Shown piece after piece: positions 42,387 through 51,407 of a stretch of DNA of 64,000 bases. The DNA is taken from contig JAJYYB010000017.1 in NCBI GenBank assembly GCA_021801355.1, positions 32,973 to 96,972 on the forward strand. The letters run 5' to 3'. The notes beneath the pieces were generated by a model. It made no database searches. It was not told where the DNA came from and saw only the letters and a list, made by a program, of their open reading frames with translations. The translations under genes and the position numbers were made by a program. The stretch is from Microcaldota archaeon. GTDB lineage: Archaea > Micrarchaeota > Micrarchaeia > Micrarchaeales > Micrarchaeaceae. Positions within the stretch are counted from its first letter, which is position 1; every line of letters starts with the position of its first letter.

Positions 42387-42785
42387 ATGGACATGGAATA
42401 TCAACATAAAAACACATCTGTTTCGGTGGTGAACTATCATATTGTATTCTGTCCAAAATACAGACGGCATATTCTTGTTGGTAAGATAAAGAAACGCCTT
42501 GAAGAGATAATCAGAGACGTTGTCCTTGAAAATGGATGGAAAGTTATTGCAAAGGAAGTAATGCCAGATCATGTGCATCTATTCGTTTCGGCAGATACAC
42601 GAACTAGACCTGAAATAGTCGTAAAGAGGTTCAAAGGCAGAAGTTCAAGGTATCTGCGTAATGAGTTCCCTGAACTTCTAAAAATGCCAACACTATGGAC
42701 TCGTTCATACTTTCTTTCAACAGCAGGTAATGTATCTGCATCTACAATCAAGAAATACATAGAACAACAATGGGATAAATTATGA
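42387..42785 (+). CDS. tnpA: IS200/IS605 transposase TnpA (Y1 HUH)
   Basis: A 132-residue single-strand transposase. NYHIVFCPKYRR opens the fold. HVH at residues 62-64 (PDHVHLFV) is the HUH metal site, and Tyr124 in TIKKYIEQQ is the nucleophile that forms the 5'-phosphotyrosine intermediate. The length is normal and no residue is missing, so it looks active. Its stop overlaps the start of the passenger gene (ATGA). Confidence 0.93.
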   Translation: MDMEYQHKNTSVSVVNYHIVFCPKYRRHILVGKIKKRLEEIIRDVVLENGWKVIAKEVMPDHVHLFVSADTRTRPEIVVKRFKGRSSRYLRNEFPELLKMPTLWTRSYFLSTAGNVSASTIKKYIEQQWDKL

Positions 42786-43030
42786 AACAAAATACACTTA
42801 AGGTCTTAGGCACAATCTTAATACTTTTAGGGTCGACAATTTCTATTTGGGGTGTTCTTTCCTACCATAACGTAGCTTGCTCCTGCCCTGCCGAAATTGT
42901 TGGGCAGCCCCCAATACCTTGTCCGTGTACAGACTCTTCTGCAGTCAATCTTATGTACTTTGGCATAATTCTTGTAATAATTGGCCTAATTGTAATGGTT
43001 AAATCATTTTATAAAAAGGCGAAGGCATGA
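42782..43030 (+). CDS. Passenger two-helix membrane protein inside the IS
   Basis: An 82-residue protein with two membrane helices (about 8-26 and 54-73). They flank an outer loop holding four cysteines in the pattern ACSCP...PCPC, plus several prolines. Its ATG overlaps the tnpA stop, and its TGA overlaps the tnpB start, both as ATGA, so it is translated as part of the transposon operon. Such a gene is not part of canonical IS605 elements. The function is unknown. Possibilities include a membrane-associated regulator or a captured host gene. Confidence 0.7.
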   Translation: MKQNTLKVLGTILILLGSTISIWGVLSYHNVACSCPAEIVGQPPIPCPCTDSSAVNLMYFGIILVIIGLIVMVKSFYKKAKA

Positions 43031-44109
43031 TTCTAACCTATAAAATCAAACACAATAAAGATTTCTCATCGGAGCTGAAGAAGGCACACCAGATTGCAGA
43101 GGTCGCATTGAGAACTGGAACACAGACAACTGCAGATGTAAAACAATATGGATTGAAGTCAATTATAGCAAATCAAGTTCTTCGTGAGTATGCAAGAAAT
43201 AGGAAAATAAAAAGAGTTGGAAATGTAAATCTCATAGCTCCAAGTCAGGGAATCTCAGTCAAAGAACATAAAATCAGGGTTCCATCCCTAAAACTTGAAA
43301 TTCCATACCAATTCCCAGACAATTTCAAGAAGATAAATCAGATAGAGTTTGATTCTGTCTATGCATATATCTCTGTTTCAGTTGAAGCGCCAAAAGCAAT
43401 CAAACCAAAAGGCTTCGTAGGGGTAGACTTAAACACAACGGGGCATATCGCAGTTGTTGGAAATCCAGATTCAGGTAAAGTTTTGAAACTTGGAAAGGAA
43501 GCATTGCATATTCATAACAAATACAAATCCATTAGGAAGAAGTGTCAGAAGAACGGAAAATTCGGCATCCTTAAGAGGATAAGGAATAGAGAACAAAGGA
43601 AAATACGAGACCTAAATCATAAAATCTCAAATAAGATAGTCGAGACTGCAAAGGACAATCAATACGGTATCAAACTTGAGAAACTTGAAGGAATTAGGAA
43701 TAACAGAAAACACAGAAAGAATTTCAATTTTGCGCTGAACGGTTGGTCATTCTACCAGTTGCAGCAATTCATCGAATATAAGGCAAAATTATGCGGAATA
43801 CCAGTTGCCTATGTGGAGCCTAAATACACATCGCAAGAGTGTTCAAGGTGCGGAAACATAGGGACAAGACAAGGAAAAGAATTTGTGTGCCAGTCGTGTG
43901 GGCACTTTGACCATGCCGATGTAAATGCATCGTTCAATATAGCGAAACGTGATGGCATAGGTCAATTCAGCACAGACAGGGATGTGTTGAAGGGCAGCAC
44001 TGATACGCCCAGAGGTGCAACTCTACGAACGAAAGAGACGCCGAACCAAGAGGAACCCCATCCCTTTCAGTGGTGGGAGGATGTCAGATACGTGAAAGCC
44101 ATATCCTAA
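43027..44109 (+). CDS. tnpB: RNA-guided nuclease TnpB (IS605 OrfB)
   Basis: A 360-residue TnpB. The RuvC-like catalytic residues are Asp134 (VGVDLNTTG), Glu218 (IKLEKLEG) and Asp298 (FDHADVNAS). The zinc ribbon is Cys272, Cys275, Cys288 and Cys291. All are present, so nuclease activity is plausible, guided by a right-end RNA as known for this family. The right-end hairpin (44057-44077) lies inside the coding sequence, and the last seven or so codons and stop appear to derive from flanking DNA. Any guide RNA would therefore overlap the tnpB 3' end, with its guide beginning near 44088. Confidence 0.92.
   Translation: MILTYKIKHNKDFSSELKKAHQIAEVALRTGTQTTADVKQYGLKSIIANQVLREYARNRKIKRVGNVNLIAPSQGISVKEHKIRVPSLKLEIPYQFPDNFKKINQIEFDSVYAYISVSVEAPKAIKPKGFVGVDLNTTGHIAVVGNPDSGKVLKLGKEALHIHNKYKSIRKKCQKNGKFGILKRIRNREQRKIRDLNHKISNKIVETAKDNQYGIKLEKLEGIRNNRKHRKNFNFALNGWSFYQLQQFIEYKAKLCGIPVAYVEPKYTSQECSRCGNIGTRQGKEFVCQSCGHFDHADVNASFNIAKRDGIGQFSTDRDVLKGSTDTPRGATLRTKETPNQEEPHPFQWWEDVRYVKAIS
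44057..44077 (+). repeat. IS right-end hairpin within tnpB
   Basis: CCCATC (44057-44062) and GGTGGG (44072-44077) repeat the left-end stem exactly, with a 9-base loop. The 5' foot is GGAAC. It is probably also the 3' scaffold part of the TnpB guide RNA. Confidence 0.7.
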
Positions 44110-44136
44110 AGCGCATCCAGGATGGAGATAGATATT

Positions 44137-45498
44137 ATGACATCATATTACACCAAATTGCCAGAGCCTTCTACGATACTCGTCAGGAATCCAAAATTCC
44201 TGGTAGCAGAAGGCGGCCTTGCGACTAACAGATCGCTGCTGGTCGATAACAGGAAAATAAAAATGATAGCTTCCGAGGCTGAGATACGCAGGAAGTACAA
44301 GGGAGATTACGAAACGATAGACGCAAATGGCTGCATGGTCATGCCCGGCCTTGTTAATACGCATTCCCATATCGGGATGAGCATGCTAAGGGGCTACGCA
44401 GAGGGTCTCCCGCTGCTGAGTTGGCTCAAGGCCAGGATCTGGCCTGCTGAGGCAAAGCTCAAGCCGAAGCAGATAGAACTCGGTGCCGCGCTTGGCGCCG
44501 TTGAGATGGTGCTTTCCGGCACTACTTCTGCTGTTTCGATGTACTTCTACAGCAAGGAGGGCAGCGAGGCTTCGGCTATGTTCAACGTAGGACTAAGGGG
44601 TATAGCCACGCACTCGGTATTCGAGTGGACAAGAGACGAGGCGCTTAAGAGGACAGAGGAGTTCGTAAGGGACTGGCACGGCAAGGATGATGGTAGGATA
44701 AGAATCGCTACGTCACCTCACTCACCATACACGTGCGGTCCAGAAACTCTGAAGCAGGTAGAAGCCAAAAGACTCGGACTAAACGAGAAATACGGCTCTA
44801 AATACAGGATACTTAACAGCATGCACGTAGCAGAAGCTACGAATGAGGTCAAAGAGATAGAATCCAACTACAAGGTCAAGGTCAATGACGGGGTTGCAGC
44901 TTACCTGGGCAGGCTCGGCGTCCTTACCAAAGATATGATAGCGGCTCACTGCATACATTTAACGGAAAATGACCTAAAGGCCCTAAAGCGCAGCTCTGCC
45001 TCTGTGGCTTCGTGCCCGCTGTCGAATCTCAAGTTGGGCATGGGTGTCGCAAGGCTGTCTCAAATGATGGCGAGAGGCATAAACGTTAGCATCGCTACGG
45101 ACGGCGCCGCTTCAAGCAATCTTCTTGACATGTTCGAAGCCATGAAATTCGCCTCGCTTTTGCAGAAGGGCGTCAACAATGACCCAACCCTTATGAGCGC
45201 CAAGGGGTGCTTCGACGCCGCAACGATAAACGGCGCGAAGGCCATGCACCAGGATGCAATTACGGGGAGCCTTAAGGAAGGCAAGAGAGCAGACCTTGTG
45301 ATTATGCAGCTGGACGGCCCTAACTCAATGCCGATTTACGATCCTTACAACTACCTTGTATTCGCTGCAAGATCAGGCGACGTGCGCGACGTCGTAGTGG
45401 ATGGAAGGATTATAGTCAAGGACAGGCAAGTCACCACTGTCGACATGGGGAAACTCAGGGAAGAGGTCGCATCAGCGACCGAAGTCCTCGGCACCTGA
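44137..45498 (+). CDS. Amidohydrolase, 5'-deoxyadenosine/MTA/S-adenosylhomocysteine deaminase type
   Basis: About 453 residues of the metal-dependent amidohydrolase superfamily. PGLVNTHSHIGMSMLRGYAE gives the HxH metal pair. SPHSPYTCGPETL, HVAEATNEV, HCIHLTENDL and ATDGAASSNLLDMFEAM supply the remaining metal and catalytic His/Glu/Asp residues. The pattern matches MtaD/DadD enzymes that deaminate MTA, SAH or 5'-deoxyadenosine. GGAGAT at 44125-44130 favours ATG 44137, with ATG 44122 also in frame. It starts only about 50 bases after the IS right end, so its native promoter may have been displaced. The nucleoside phosphorylase follows. Confidence 0.85.
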   Translation: MTSYYTKLPEPSTILVRNPKFLVAEGGLATNRSLLVDNRKIKMIASEAEIRRKYKGDYETIDANGCMVMPGLVNTHSHIGMSMLRGYAEGLPLLSWLKARIWPAEAKLKPKQIELGAALGAVEMVLSGTTSAVSMYFYSKEGSEASAMFNVGLRGIATHSVFEWTRDEALKRTEEFVRDWHGKDDGRIRIATSPHSPYTCGPETLKQVEAKRLGLNEKYGSKYRILNSMHVAEATNEVKEIESNYKVKVNDGVAAYLGRLGVLTKDMIAAHCIHLTENDLKALKRSSASVASCPLSNLKLGMGVARLSQMMARGINVSIATDGAASSNLLDMFEAMKFASLLQKGVNNDPTLMSAKGCFDAATINGAKAMHQDAITGSLKEGKRADLVIMQLDGPNSMPIYDPYNYLVFAARSGDVRDVVVDGRIIVKDRQVTTVDMGKLREEVASATEVLGT

Positions 45499-45520
45499 CA
45501 TATTATAACAGGTTTTTTCG

Positions 45521-46240
45521 ATGCCAGCAATAATACATGCAAAAGAAGGCGACATAGCTGAAAATGTGGTCATATGCGGCGACCCCGCCAGGGCGGAGTC
45601 CCTATCTGGGATGCTCAACAAGCCGCGTTTGGTTAACGTAGACCGCGGATTCATAATCTATACAGGCAAATTCAACGGCAGCCCAATTACAATCGCAACC
45701 CACGGCATAGGCCAGCCCTCAGTAGCGATAGTCATAGAGGAGCTTGCGCAGCTTGGAGCAAAGCGAATGCTAAGGCTTGGCACTGCTGGCGCACTGGATG
45801 AAAAGATTAAGACAGGGGAGTTTGTTGTAGTGACTGGGGCATCCTATGCGAATGGCAGCACTGTCACCCAGTACGAGGGCAAGAAACTGGATGGGATAGC
45901 CATAGCCCAGACGCCTGACTTCGAGCTCACCGCAAAGATAACCGAAGAGCTGGATAGGAAAAAGCTCGCTTACAGGTTTAGCAACACCTACAGCTCCGAT
46001 TCATTCTACTCATTCCGCACGGACTTCGCTAAGGAGCTCGCAGTTTACGGGAACGATGTGGTAGACATGGAGGTATCGACGCTGTTCATGTTGGGCAAGA
46101 TAAAGCGGCTCAGCACTGCCTCGCTTCTCGTGGTGAGCAACAATGTCATAAAAGATACGAAAATGCTCTCGCATGCGGAGTTGGAGGGAAGGGTGAAGCT
46201 TGCCGCATCCGTTGCCTTCAATGCGCTTCAATCAAAATGA
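45521..46240 (+). CDS. Nucleoside phosphorylase (PNP/UDP family)
   Basis: A 239-residue phosphorylase. ICGDPARAE (phosphate loop), THGIGQPSVAIVIEELAQLG, RLGTAGALDEKIKTGE and VVDMEVSTLFMLG (ribose-binding Met-Glu) are conserved. It cleaves nucleosides with phosphate to base and ribose-1-phosphate. It is 22 bases downstream of the deaminase, so the inosine-type product of that enzyme (for example methylthioinosine or 5'-deoxyinosine) is a likely substrate. General purine or uridine phosphorolysis is the alternative. Confidence 0.87.
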   Translation: MPAIIHAKEGDIAENVVICGDPARAESLSGMLNKPRLVNVDRGFIIYTGKFNGSPITIATHGIGQPSVAIVIEELAQLGAKRMLRLGTAGALDEKIKTGEFVVVTGASYANGSTVTQYEGKKLDGIAIAQTPDFELTAKITEELDRKKLAYRFSNTYSSDSFYSFRTDFAKELAVYGNDVVDMEVSTLFMLGKIKRLSTASLLVVSNNVIKDTKMLSHAELEGRVKLAASVAFNALQSK

Positions 46241-46243
46241 GAT

Positions 46244-46924
46244 TCACGCCTTCCGTTTTAGCTTCCGTTCTATCATCTTAACTCCTGCCATGTACTCGAT
46301 GTCTACAAGTCTGTTGAGCGCCTCCATTATCGCAGCGTCAGGATTGCTTAACGCGCTTATGGCTACTGTGCCATGGTATTCTCCATCGCTGCCTTCTATG
46401 ACAACCACGTTGGCCCCATCGGCAAAAGCCTTTGCCACCATCTTTGCCAGCCCGTCGCTGCCTGACCTGCCTTTGGTAATTACTACTCTATCCGATCTGG
46501 CTTTCTTACCGAGATAGTAATCGGATTCTGCAAAATCCCCGATCTCAAGCGCATCCGCGCCAAAAGCGCGTATGAAAGGCGGCGAGAGCCTCCCGTGCAG
46601 ATGAATGCCTGCAGTTGTTTCCGGCATCTTTTCCAATATGCGCGCATACATCAGCGACTCCGTAGACTGCCTTATCCCATTTACCGAAAGTCCCGTGCTT
46701 ATGTCTACAAGCGAGAGGCCGCCCAAACATATGTTAAATTTATCGCCGGTTGGCGTCATCGCTACAATATCCCTGTCCACCTTTACGAAAGCGTTCCCTG
46801 TCCTGGTATCCGCAGAAAAAAACTCGCTTAGCGAATGCGCCCTGTGCATCGCCCTCACCAGCGCGGTTGCTGCACCGATCGCTTTCCTACTGGTTCCGGC
46901 TCTCACCGTCCTCTTTGCGGCCAT
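46244..46924 (-). CDS. Class II aldolase/adducin family protein
   Basis: About 226 residues. The zinc site is recognisable as HLHG in TTAGIHLHGRLSPPFIRAFG plus the later His in SDGEYHGTV. RNWNLS-type residues of the phosphate site are less clear (GDKFNICLGG). Members cleave fuculose-, ribulose- or 5-deoxypentulose-phosphates to DHAP and an aldehyde. GGTGA sits seven bases upstream of ATG 46924, while the ATG at 46939 overlaps the permease stop. It converges with the phosphorylase (3 bases between stops), and the set deaminase-phosphorylase-aldolase is what a 5'-deoxynucleoside salvage shunt would need, apart from an isomerase. Confidence 0.8.
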   Translation of the reverse strand: MAAKRTVRAGTSRKAIGAATALVRAMHRAHSLSEFFSADTRTGNAFVKVDRDIVAMTPTGDKFNICLGGLSLVDISTGLSVNGIRQSTESLMYARILEKMPETTAGIHLHGRLSPPFIRAFGADALEIGDFAESDYYLGKKARSDRVVITKGRSGSDGLAKMVAKAFADGANVVVIEGSDGEYHGTVAISALSNPDAAIMEALNRLVDIEYMAGVKMIERKLKRKA

Positions 46925-46931
46925 TGGTAAT

Positions 46932-48353
46932 TCACCCATGCTGCTTTATCCTCCTATAAGCGAAATACAATACGCCAGCGATAGCGAACGATATGAAGTA
47001 GCTGAAGTCCGCACCGCCGAATATCCAAGCCAAAGAGCTTACCGCAGGACTCACCAATGGAATGTAGAAGCATGACGTGGAAGATGTGGCGCTGCATATC
47101 CCTGTCGGAACCATGAAAGGAATCGAAAGTATTATCGAGAACGCGTATATTCCTATCGTAGTCGGGTTAAGCACGTTGCTTTTCCTGCCAAGGTTGGCCG
47201 CGGTCCTCTTTGCAAGGAAGAAGTCTACAAGCATTATAGCGACCCACGGGGTTATCCAATAATCAAGCACGAGCAGGAAATTCTCGAACGCCACAACAAA
47301 ATTCGCTCCGACTATTGCTGCGAGAGCGAAGCCTATGAAACCCCCTGCCGCAACCGTTACCCACCGCTTGGCCTTTATATCAAGGACAAGGGCTGACAAC
47401 GCATTCGAATATATGTTCAAGGCATTGGCCGTTACGACTCCTATCGCAAGGGCAGCAAGCATCAGAATCCCAAGACTGCCGAAACCGGAAGCTATCCCTG
47501 CAAAAAGTATGGTATTCTGCACTCCTGCGGTAGGATTTTGCAGTATCGCTGCGACCATGGCGCCCAGCACCTCAACTCCGAACGATGCGAGCGCGCCGCC
47601 AAGCATAGCGGCTATCGCAACCTTGCGCTTTGATATCTTGGATGGGAAATACCTAGAGTAATCAGATGCGTAAGGGGACCAGGCTATTATGTAAGAGAAC
47701 GCCACCGCAACCGTAGCACCGATGGCACCGAAAGAAGCGGCGAGCGCATTCCCTCCCTGAGGCACATAAGCGAAGGCCGGAGCCAGCTTGTCCGACACCA
47801 GTATAAACGCCAATATCGCAAGGAAGACCAATCCCAAGGCAATTGACATCACCTTCTCAAAAATATGTATTATATCGTGGCCGAAAACCGCTATGACTAC
47901 CTGTATCAGCATCAGTACGGCTATGCCTAAATAAAGATTGAGGTCCGCGTATATCGCCTGTATGGCAAGCACTCCAAGTATCGTGTTGAATGTAAACCAG
48001 CCTATCGTGCTTATCCAGTTGAAAGCCGCAGGCAGGTAATTCCCTCTCCTACCAAATGCGCTCCTAGAGCTGAGCATCTGAGGTACGCCCAGTTCCGGAC
48101 CCATCGACGCGGTAAGCCCAAGGACAAGTCCGCCCAAAAGGTTGCTTATCAGGAGCACAGGTATCGTTTGTGCGAGAGTAAGGCCGAATATGTACACTGC
48201 AAGCACGCCTATGGCGAACCCGGCAGCGCCAAGATTGGCTGCGAACCAGACCGTAAATGCCATGATTGAGGTCCCATGCCTCTTCTCTTCAGGCACGCGT
48301 TCTATGCCTATCGCTTCCACGGTCGCGCTGCCCATCCTCCGTCCCTTCGTCAT
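46932..48353 (-). CDS. NCS1-family purine/cytosine permease
   Basis: A 473-residue membrane protein with about 12 helices. GIERVPEEKRHGTS at the N-terminus and WFAANLGAAGFAIG in helix 1 match the NCS1 nucleobase:cation symporter signature. GNYLPAAFNWISTIGWFTFN and WSPYASDYSRYFP follow in the usual order. It imports nucleobases or related compounds. ATG 48353 is preferred over the GTG at 48368. It overlaps the aldolase leader and lies downstream of hutI (90 bases). It could serve nucleobase salvage or, given hut, uptake of an imidazole compound. The substrate cannot be called. Confidence 0.83.
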   Translation of the reverse strand: MTKGRRMGSATVEAIGIERVPEEKRHGTSIMAFTVWFAANLGAAGFAIGVLAVYIFGLTLAQTIPVLLISNLLGGLVLGLTASMGPELGVPQMLSSRSAFGRRGNYLPAAFNWISTIGWFTFNTILGVLAIQAIYADLNLYLGIAVLMLIQVVIAVFGHDIIHIFEKVMSIALGLVFLAILAFILVSDKLAPAFAYVPQGGNALAASFGAIGATVAVAFSYIIAWSPYASDYSRYFPSKISKRKVAIAAMLGGALASFGVEVLGAMVAAILQNPTAGVQNTILFAGIASGFGSLGILMLAALAIGVVTANALNIYSNALSALVLDIKAKRWVTVAAGGFIGFALAAIVGANFVVAFENFLLVLDYWITPWVAIMLVDFFLAKRTAANLGRKSNVLNPTTIGIYAFSIILSIPFMVPTGICSATSSTSCFYIPLVSPAVSSLAWIFGGADFSYFISFAIAGVLYFAYRRIKQHG

Positions 48354-48458
48354 CGTATGACCTGCCACAGATTAATGAATATCCCAAAATAAAAACCTTG
48401 GCGTGGCGCGATTTCTCGGCTGCTATGCCCTGCACTTTTTAAGGCCCAAAGCAAAACT

Positions 48459-49715
48459 CTAAACTATCCTGCCTTTCTTGATCCTAACTTCTATCTGATT
48501 CGTAGCTCCTGAATAAGGTATGCTTTCGTATGTGTCGACCCCGAACGCTATGATGTCGGCCTGCTTCCCGGCCTCTATGCTGCCAATGGTATTGCCCCTA
48601 TCTATCGCGTGTGCCGCGTTTATTGTCGCGCAGTTTATCGCCTGCTCGGCGTTCATGCCGAGTTTTATGCATGCGAGCGACATAATGAATGGCATCGAAT
48701 AGCAGAAGCAAGTTCCAGGATTGAAATCGGTTCCAAGTGCAACAGGTACGCCGGCTGATATGAGCGACTTTACGTCCGGATACGACTCCCTGCCTATAAA
48801 GAATGCGCCGCCAGGCAGCAAAACAGCAATGCTCCCGATTCGTTTGAGCTGAGCCATGTTAGTTTTTGAGAGCACATCAAGGTGGTCTAAGCTCCTTGGT
48901 CTTACAATATCCGCTGCCTTCACGCCCCCTATATCATTGAACTGATTGGTGTGCATCTTGGGCTTCATGCCGTGCGCTATGCCAGATTCTAATATTAGCT
49001 GCGCTTCATGCGCAGAAAACGCACCCTCTTCACAGAAGACGTCGCAAAACTCTGCCAACCCGCTATGCGCTATATCTGGAATCATCGCATCTGCAACGAA
49101 GCGCGCATAGCTTTTTGAGCTGCTGAATTCCTTTGGCACCGCATGCGCGCCAAGAAACGTGCGCACTATCTCTATCGGCTGAATCGATTCGAGAGCGACC
49201 ATACACTCTAGCAGCTTCACCTCATCTTTAATCGTTAGCCCATACCCGCTCTTTGCTTCTATCGTAGTCGTGCCGTTGGCGAACATGCCACTCAGATGCC
49301 TCGCTGCGCTCCTTACGAGCTCCTGTTTCTTAGCCTTTCTAGTCTCCCTCACCGTGCTGAGGATGCCTCCCCCTCCATTAAGTATGTCAAGATAGTCCCT
49401 GCCAGCCAGTCTTTCAAGCCATTCGTCCTCCCTTGATCCGGCAAAGACTGGATGCGTATGCGGGTCCACAAATCCCGGCATAATTACCATATCCCTCCCA
49501 TCAATAGTCTCTGTTTCCTTTGTTATCCTCACGTGCTTCCTAACGTCGGATGTATCCCCGACCCATATAATTTTTTCACCGGAAACCGCCACTGCGCCAT
49601 CCTTTATCAGCCCCAGACCGCCGAGCGCTTTCCCTGTTTTTGGTTTTAAGCTTGCACCCCTTATCGTAAGCAACTCGGAGCACGATTCTATCAAGAGGCT
49701 TGCATGCTGCGCCAT
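48459..49715 (-). CDS. hutI: Imidazolonepropionase
   Basis: A 418-residue amidohydrolase. PGFVDPHTHPVFAGSREDEW contains the HxH metal pair and the substrate Arg. FLGAHAVPKEF, KMHTNQFNDIGG and GTDFNPGTCFCYSMPFIM are signature stretches of HutI. It hydrolyses 4-imidazolone-5-propanoate to N-formimino-L-glutamate, the third step of histidine breakdown. It follows hutU by 7 bases as the last gene of the hut operon. The length is typical. Confidence 0.93.
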   Translation of the reverse strand: MAQHASLLIESCSELLTIRGASLKPKTGKALGGLGLIKDGAVAVSGEKIIWVGDTSDVRKHVRITKETETIDGRDMVIMPGFVDPHTHPVFAGSREDEWLERLAGRDYLDILNGGGGILSTVRETRKAKKQELVRSAARHLSGMFANGTTTIEAKSGYGLTIKDEVKLLECMVALESIQPIEIVRTFLGAHAVPKEFSSSKSYARFVADAMIPDIAHSGLAEFCDVFCEEGAFSAHEAQLILESGIAHGMKPKMHTNQFNDIGGVKAADIVRPRSLDHLDVLSKTNMAQLKRIGSIAVLLPGGAFFIGRESYPDVKSLISAGVPVALGTDFNPGTCFCYSMPFIMSLACIKLGMNAEQAINCATINAAHAIDRGNTIGSIEAGKQADIIAFGVDTYESIPYSGATNQIEVRIKKGRIV

Positions 49716-49722
49716 AATCGCA

Positions 49723-51396
49723 TCACTTTGGTATCTTCACTGATTTTGCCTTTGCAGTCCTTATCGCCTCCTCGTATCCGGCGTCAACATGCCTCGCTAT
49801 GCCTATGCCCGGATCAACGGTCAAAACACGCTCCAGCCTTTTTTCCCTGCCGGGCGTGCCGTCAGCAACTATGACCATGCCCGCATGCAGCGAATTGCCT
49901 ATCCCTACCCCGCCCCCGTTGTGGAAGCTTACCCAGCTCGCACCGTTGCAGGTGTTCAGCGCGAAATTAAGCAGAGGCCAGTCAGCTATAGCGTCGCTCC
50001 CGTCTTTCATGTCCTCTGTTTCACGGTACGGCGATGCTACTGAACCGCAGTCCAGGTGGTCCCTCCCGATAACTATCGGGGCTTCAAGCTCCCTCTTCCT
50101 CACCATCTTGTTTATCTCGACTCCGGCCTGCGCCCTCTCCCCATATCCCAACCAGCATATCCTTGCCGGCAGGCCTGTGAACGGTATCCTCTCGGCAGCC
50201 AGGCTAAGCCATCTCTTGAGTTGCTTATTACTTGGGAAAAGTTCAGCAAGCATCGCATCTATCTTGTGTATATCATCCTCGCTACCCGAAAGCGCAGCCC
50301 ACCTGAACGGGCCCTTCCCTTCACAGAATAGCGGCCTTATGTAAGCAGGTATAAAACCGGGATACAGGAACTTGCCTTTACCATCGCGTATCTTCAGGCC
50401 TGCGCGCTCCGCCTGTGCCCTCAAGTTATTTCCGTAATCGAAAACCACCGCGCCTCTACGCTGCATACCCAGCATGGCTTCCACATGCTTCTTTATGGAT
50501 TTTAGAGAGAGTTTCTCGTAGGCCCGTGGATCAGTTTCCCTGAGCCTGTCAAGCTCCTTCAGCTCACCGATTGGGACATAGCTCAGCAGGTCGTGCGCTG
50601 GGGTCTGGTCAGTAACTATGTCAGGTATTACGCCCATCTCCAGAAGTTTAGGGTATACCTCTGCCGCGTTTCCTACCAGGCCCACAGAAATTGGTTTCCC
50701 GCTTTTCATCGCGGCATTGATCATTCCAAGTGCGTCGCCAATGTTTCCCGCTATCTTATCGCAATAGCCCTCATTCACCTTCCTCTCTATGCGTTCCTTC
50801 CTTACCTCCACGTCCAATATCGCTGCCCCATTCATCGTGGCTGCAATAGGCTGTGCACCGCTCATCCCCCCCATCCCTGCAGTGAGTATGAGTTTACCAT
50901 TAAGCGAATCAGATCGCAGCTTCTTTTTCCCTATCGTCGAGAATGTTTCATATGTGCCTTGTAGTATGCCCTGTGTGCCTATGTATATCCAGCTTCCTGC
51001 AGTCATCTGGCCATACATTGTCAGGCCCATCCTGTCGTACGTGTCAAAATATTCCTGCGTGGACCACCTTGGCACAAGATTAGAATTTGCTATTATAACC
51101 CTTGGCGCTCCTTCGTGCGTAGGCGCTATGTATACCGGCTTGCCGCTCTGCACGCATAGCGTCTCATCATTTCGTAAATCCAGCAGCGCACGTATTATCC
51201 TGTTATACTCTTTCCAGTTCCGTGCAGCACGCCCTGAGCCTCCATAAACGATAAGGTTTTCGTAATCCACTGCAACATGCGGATCAAGATTGTTCATGAG
51301 CATTCGCATCGCTGCCTCAGTGTCCCAGTTTTTGCAATGCAGTTCGCTGCCTCTCGGCGCCCTTATCTCGCCCCTTGGCATTTGTTCATAAAACAT
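49723..51396 (-). CDS. hutU: Urocanate hydratase
   Basis: A 557-residue urocanase. [26 protein letters not shown] and [19 protein letters not shown] mark the N-terminal and NAD-binding regions. [17 protein letters not shown] carries the conserved Cys near the active site, and [18 protein letters not shown] closes the domain. With a tightly bound NAD+, it converts urocanate to imidazolonepropionate. It is third in the operon hutH-hutG-hutU-hutI, with 11 and 7 bases to its neighbours. Complete and typical in size. Confidence 0.95.
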   Translation of the reverse strand: MFYEQMPRGEIRAPRGSELHCKNWDTEAAMRMLMNNLDPHVAVDYENLIVYGGSGRAARNWKEYNRIIRALLDLRNDETLCVQSGKPVYIAPTHEGAPRVIIANSNLVPRWSTQEYFDTYDRMGLTMYGQMTAGSWIYIGTQGILQGTYETFSTIGKKKLRSDSLNGKLILTAGMGGMSGAQPIAATMNGAAILDVEVRKERIERKVNEGYCDKIAGNIGDALGMINAAMKSGKPISVGLVGNAAEVYPKLLEMGVIPDIVTDQTPAHDLLSYVPIGELKELDRLRETDPRAYEKLSLKSIKKHVEAMLGMQRRGAVVFDYGNNLRAQAERAGLKIRDGKGKFLYPGFIPAYIRPLFCEGKGPFRWAALSGSEDDIHKIDAMLAELFPSNKQLKRWLSLAAERIPFTGLPARICWLGYGERAQAGVEINKMVRKRELEAPIVIGRDHLDCGSVASPYRETEDMKDGSDAIADWPLLNFALNTCNGASWVSFHNGGGVGIGNSLHAGMVIVADGTPGREKRLERVLTVDPGIGIARHVDAGYEEAIRTAKAKSVKIPK

Positions 51397-51407
51397 AGGC
51401 CTTATAG

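Larger units (their letters stand above)
42272..44087 (+). mobile_element. IS200/IS605-family insertion sequence with passenger gene
   Basis: The element of about 1.8 kb has tnpA (Y1 HUH transposase), an 82-residue passenger gene and tnpB in one coupled array. Both ends carry a subterminal hairpin with the identical stem CCCATC/GGTGGG. The left boundary is placed after TTTAC (42267-42271), 19 bases before the left hairpin, whose 5' foot is AAAG. This is the same TTAC/AAAG arrangement known for IS608. The right boundary is placed after TCAG (44084-44087), ten bases beyond the right hairpin. Exact ends are inferred. Composition is A+T-rich relative to the host. Confidence 0.8.
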
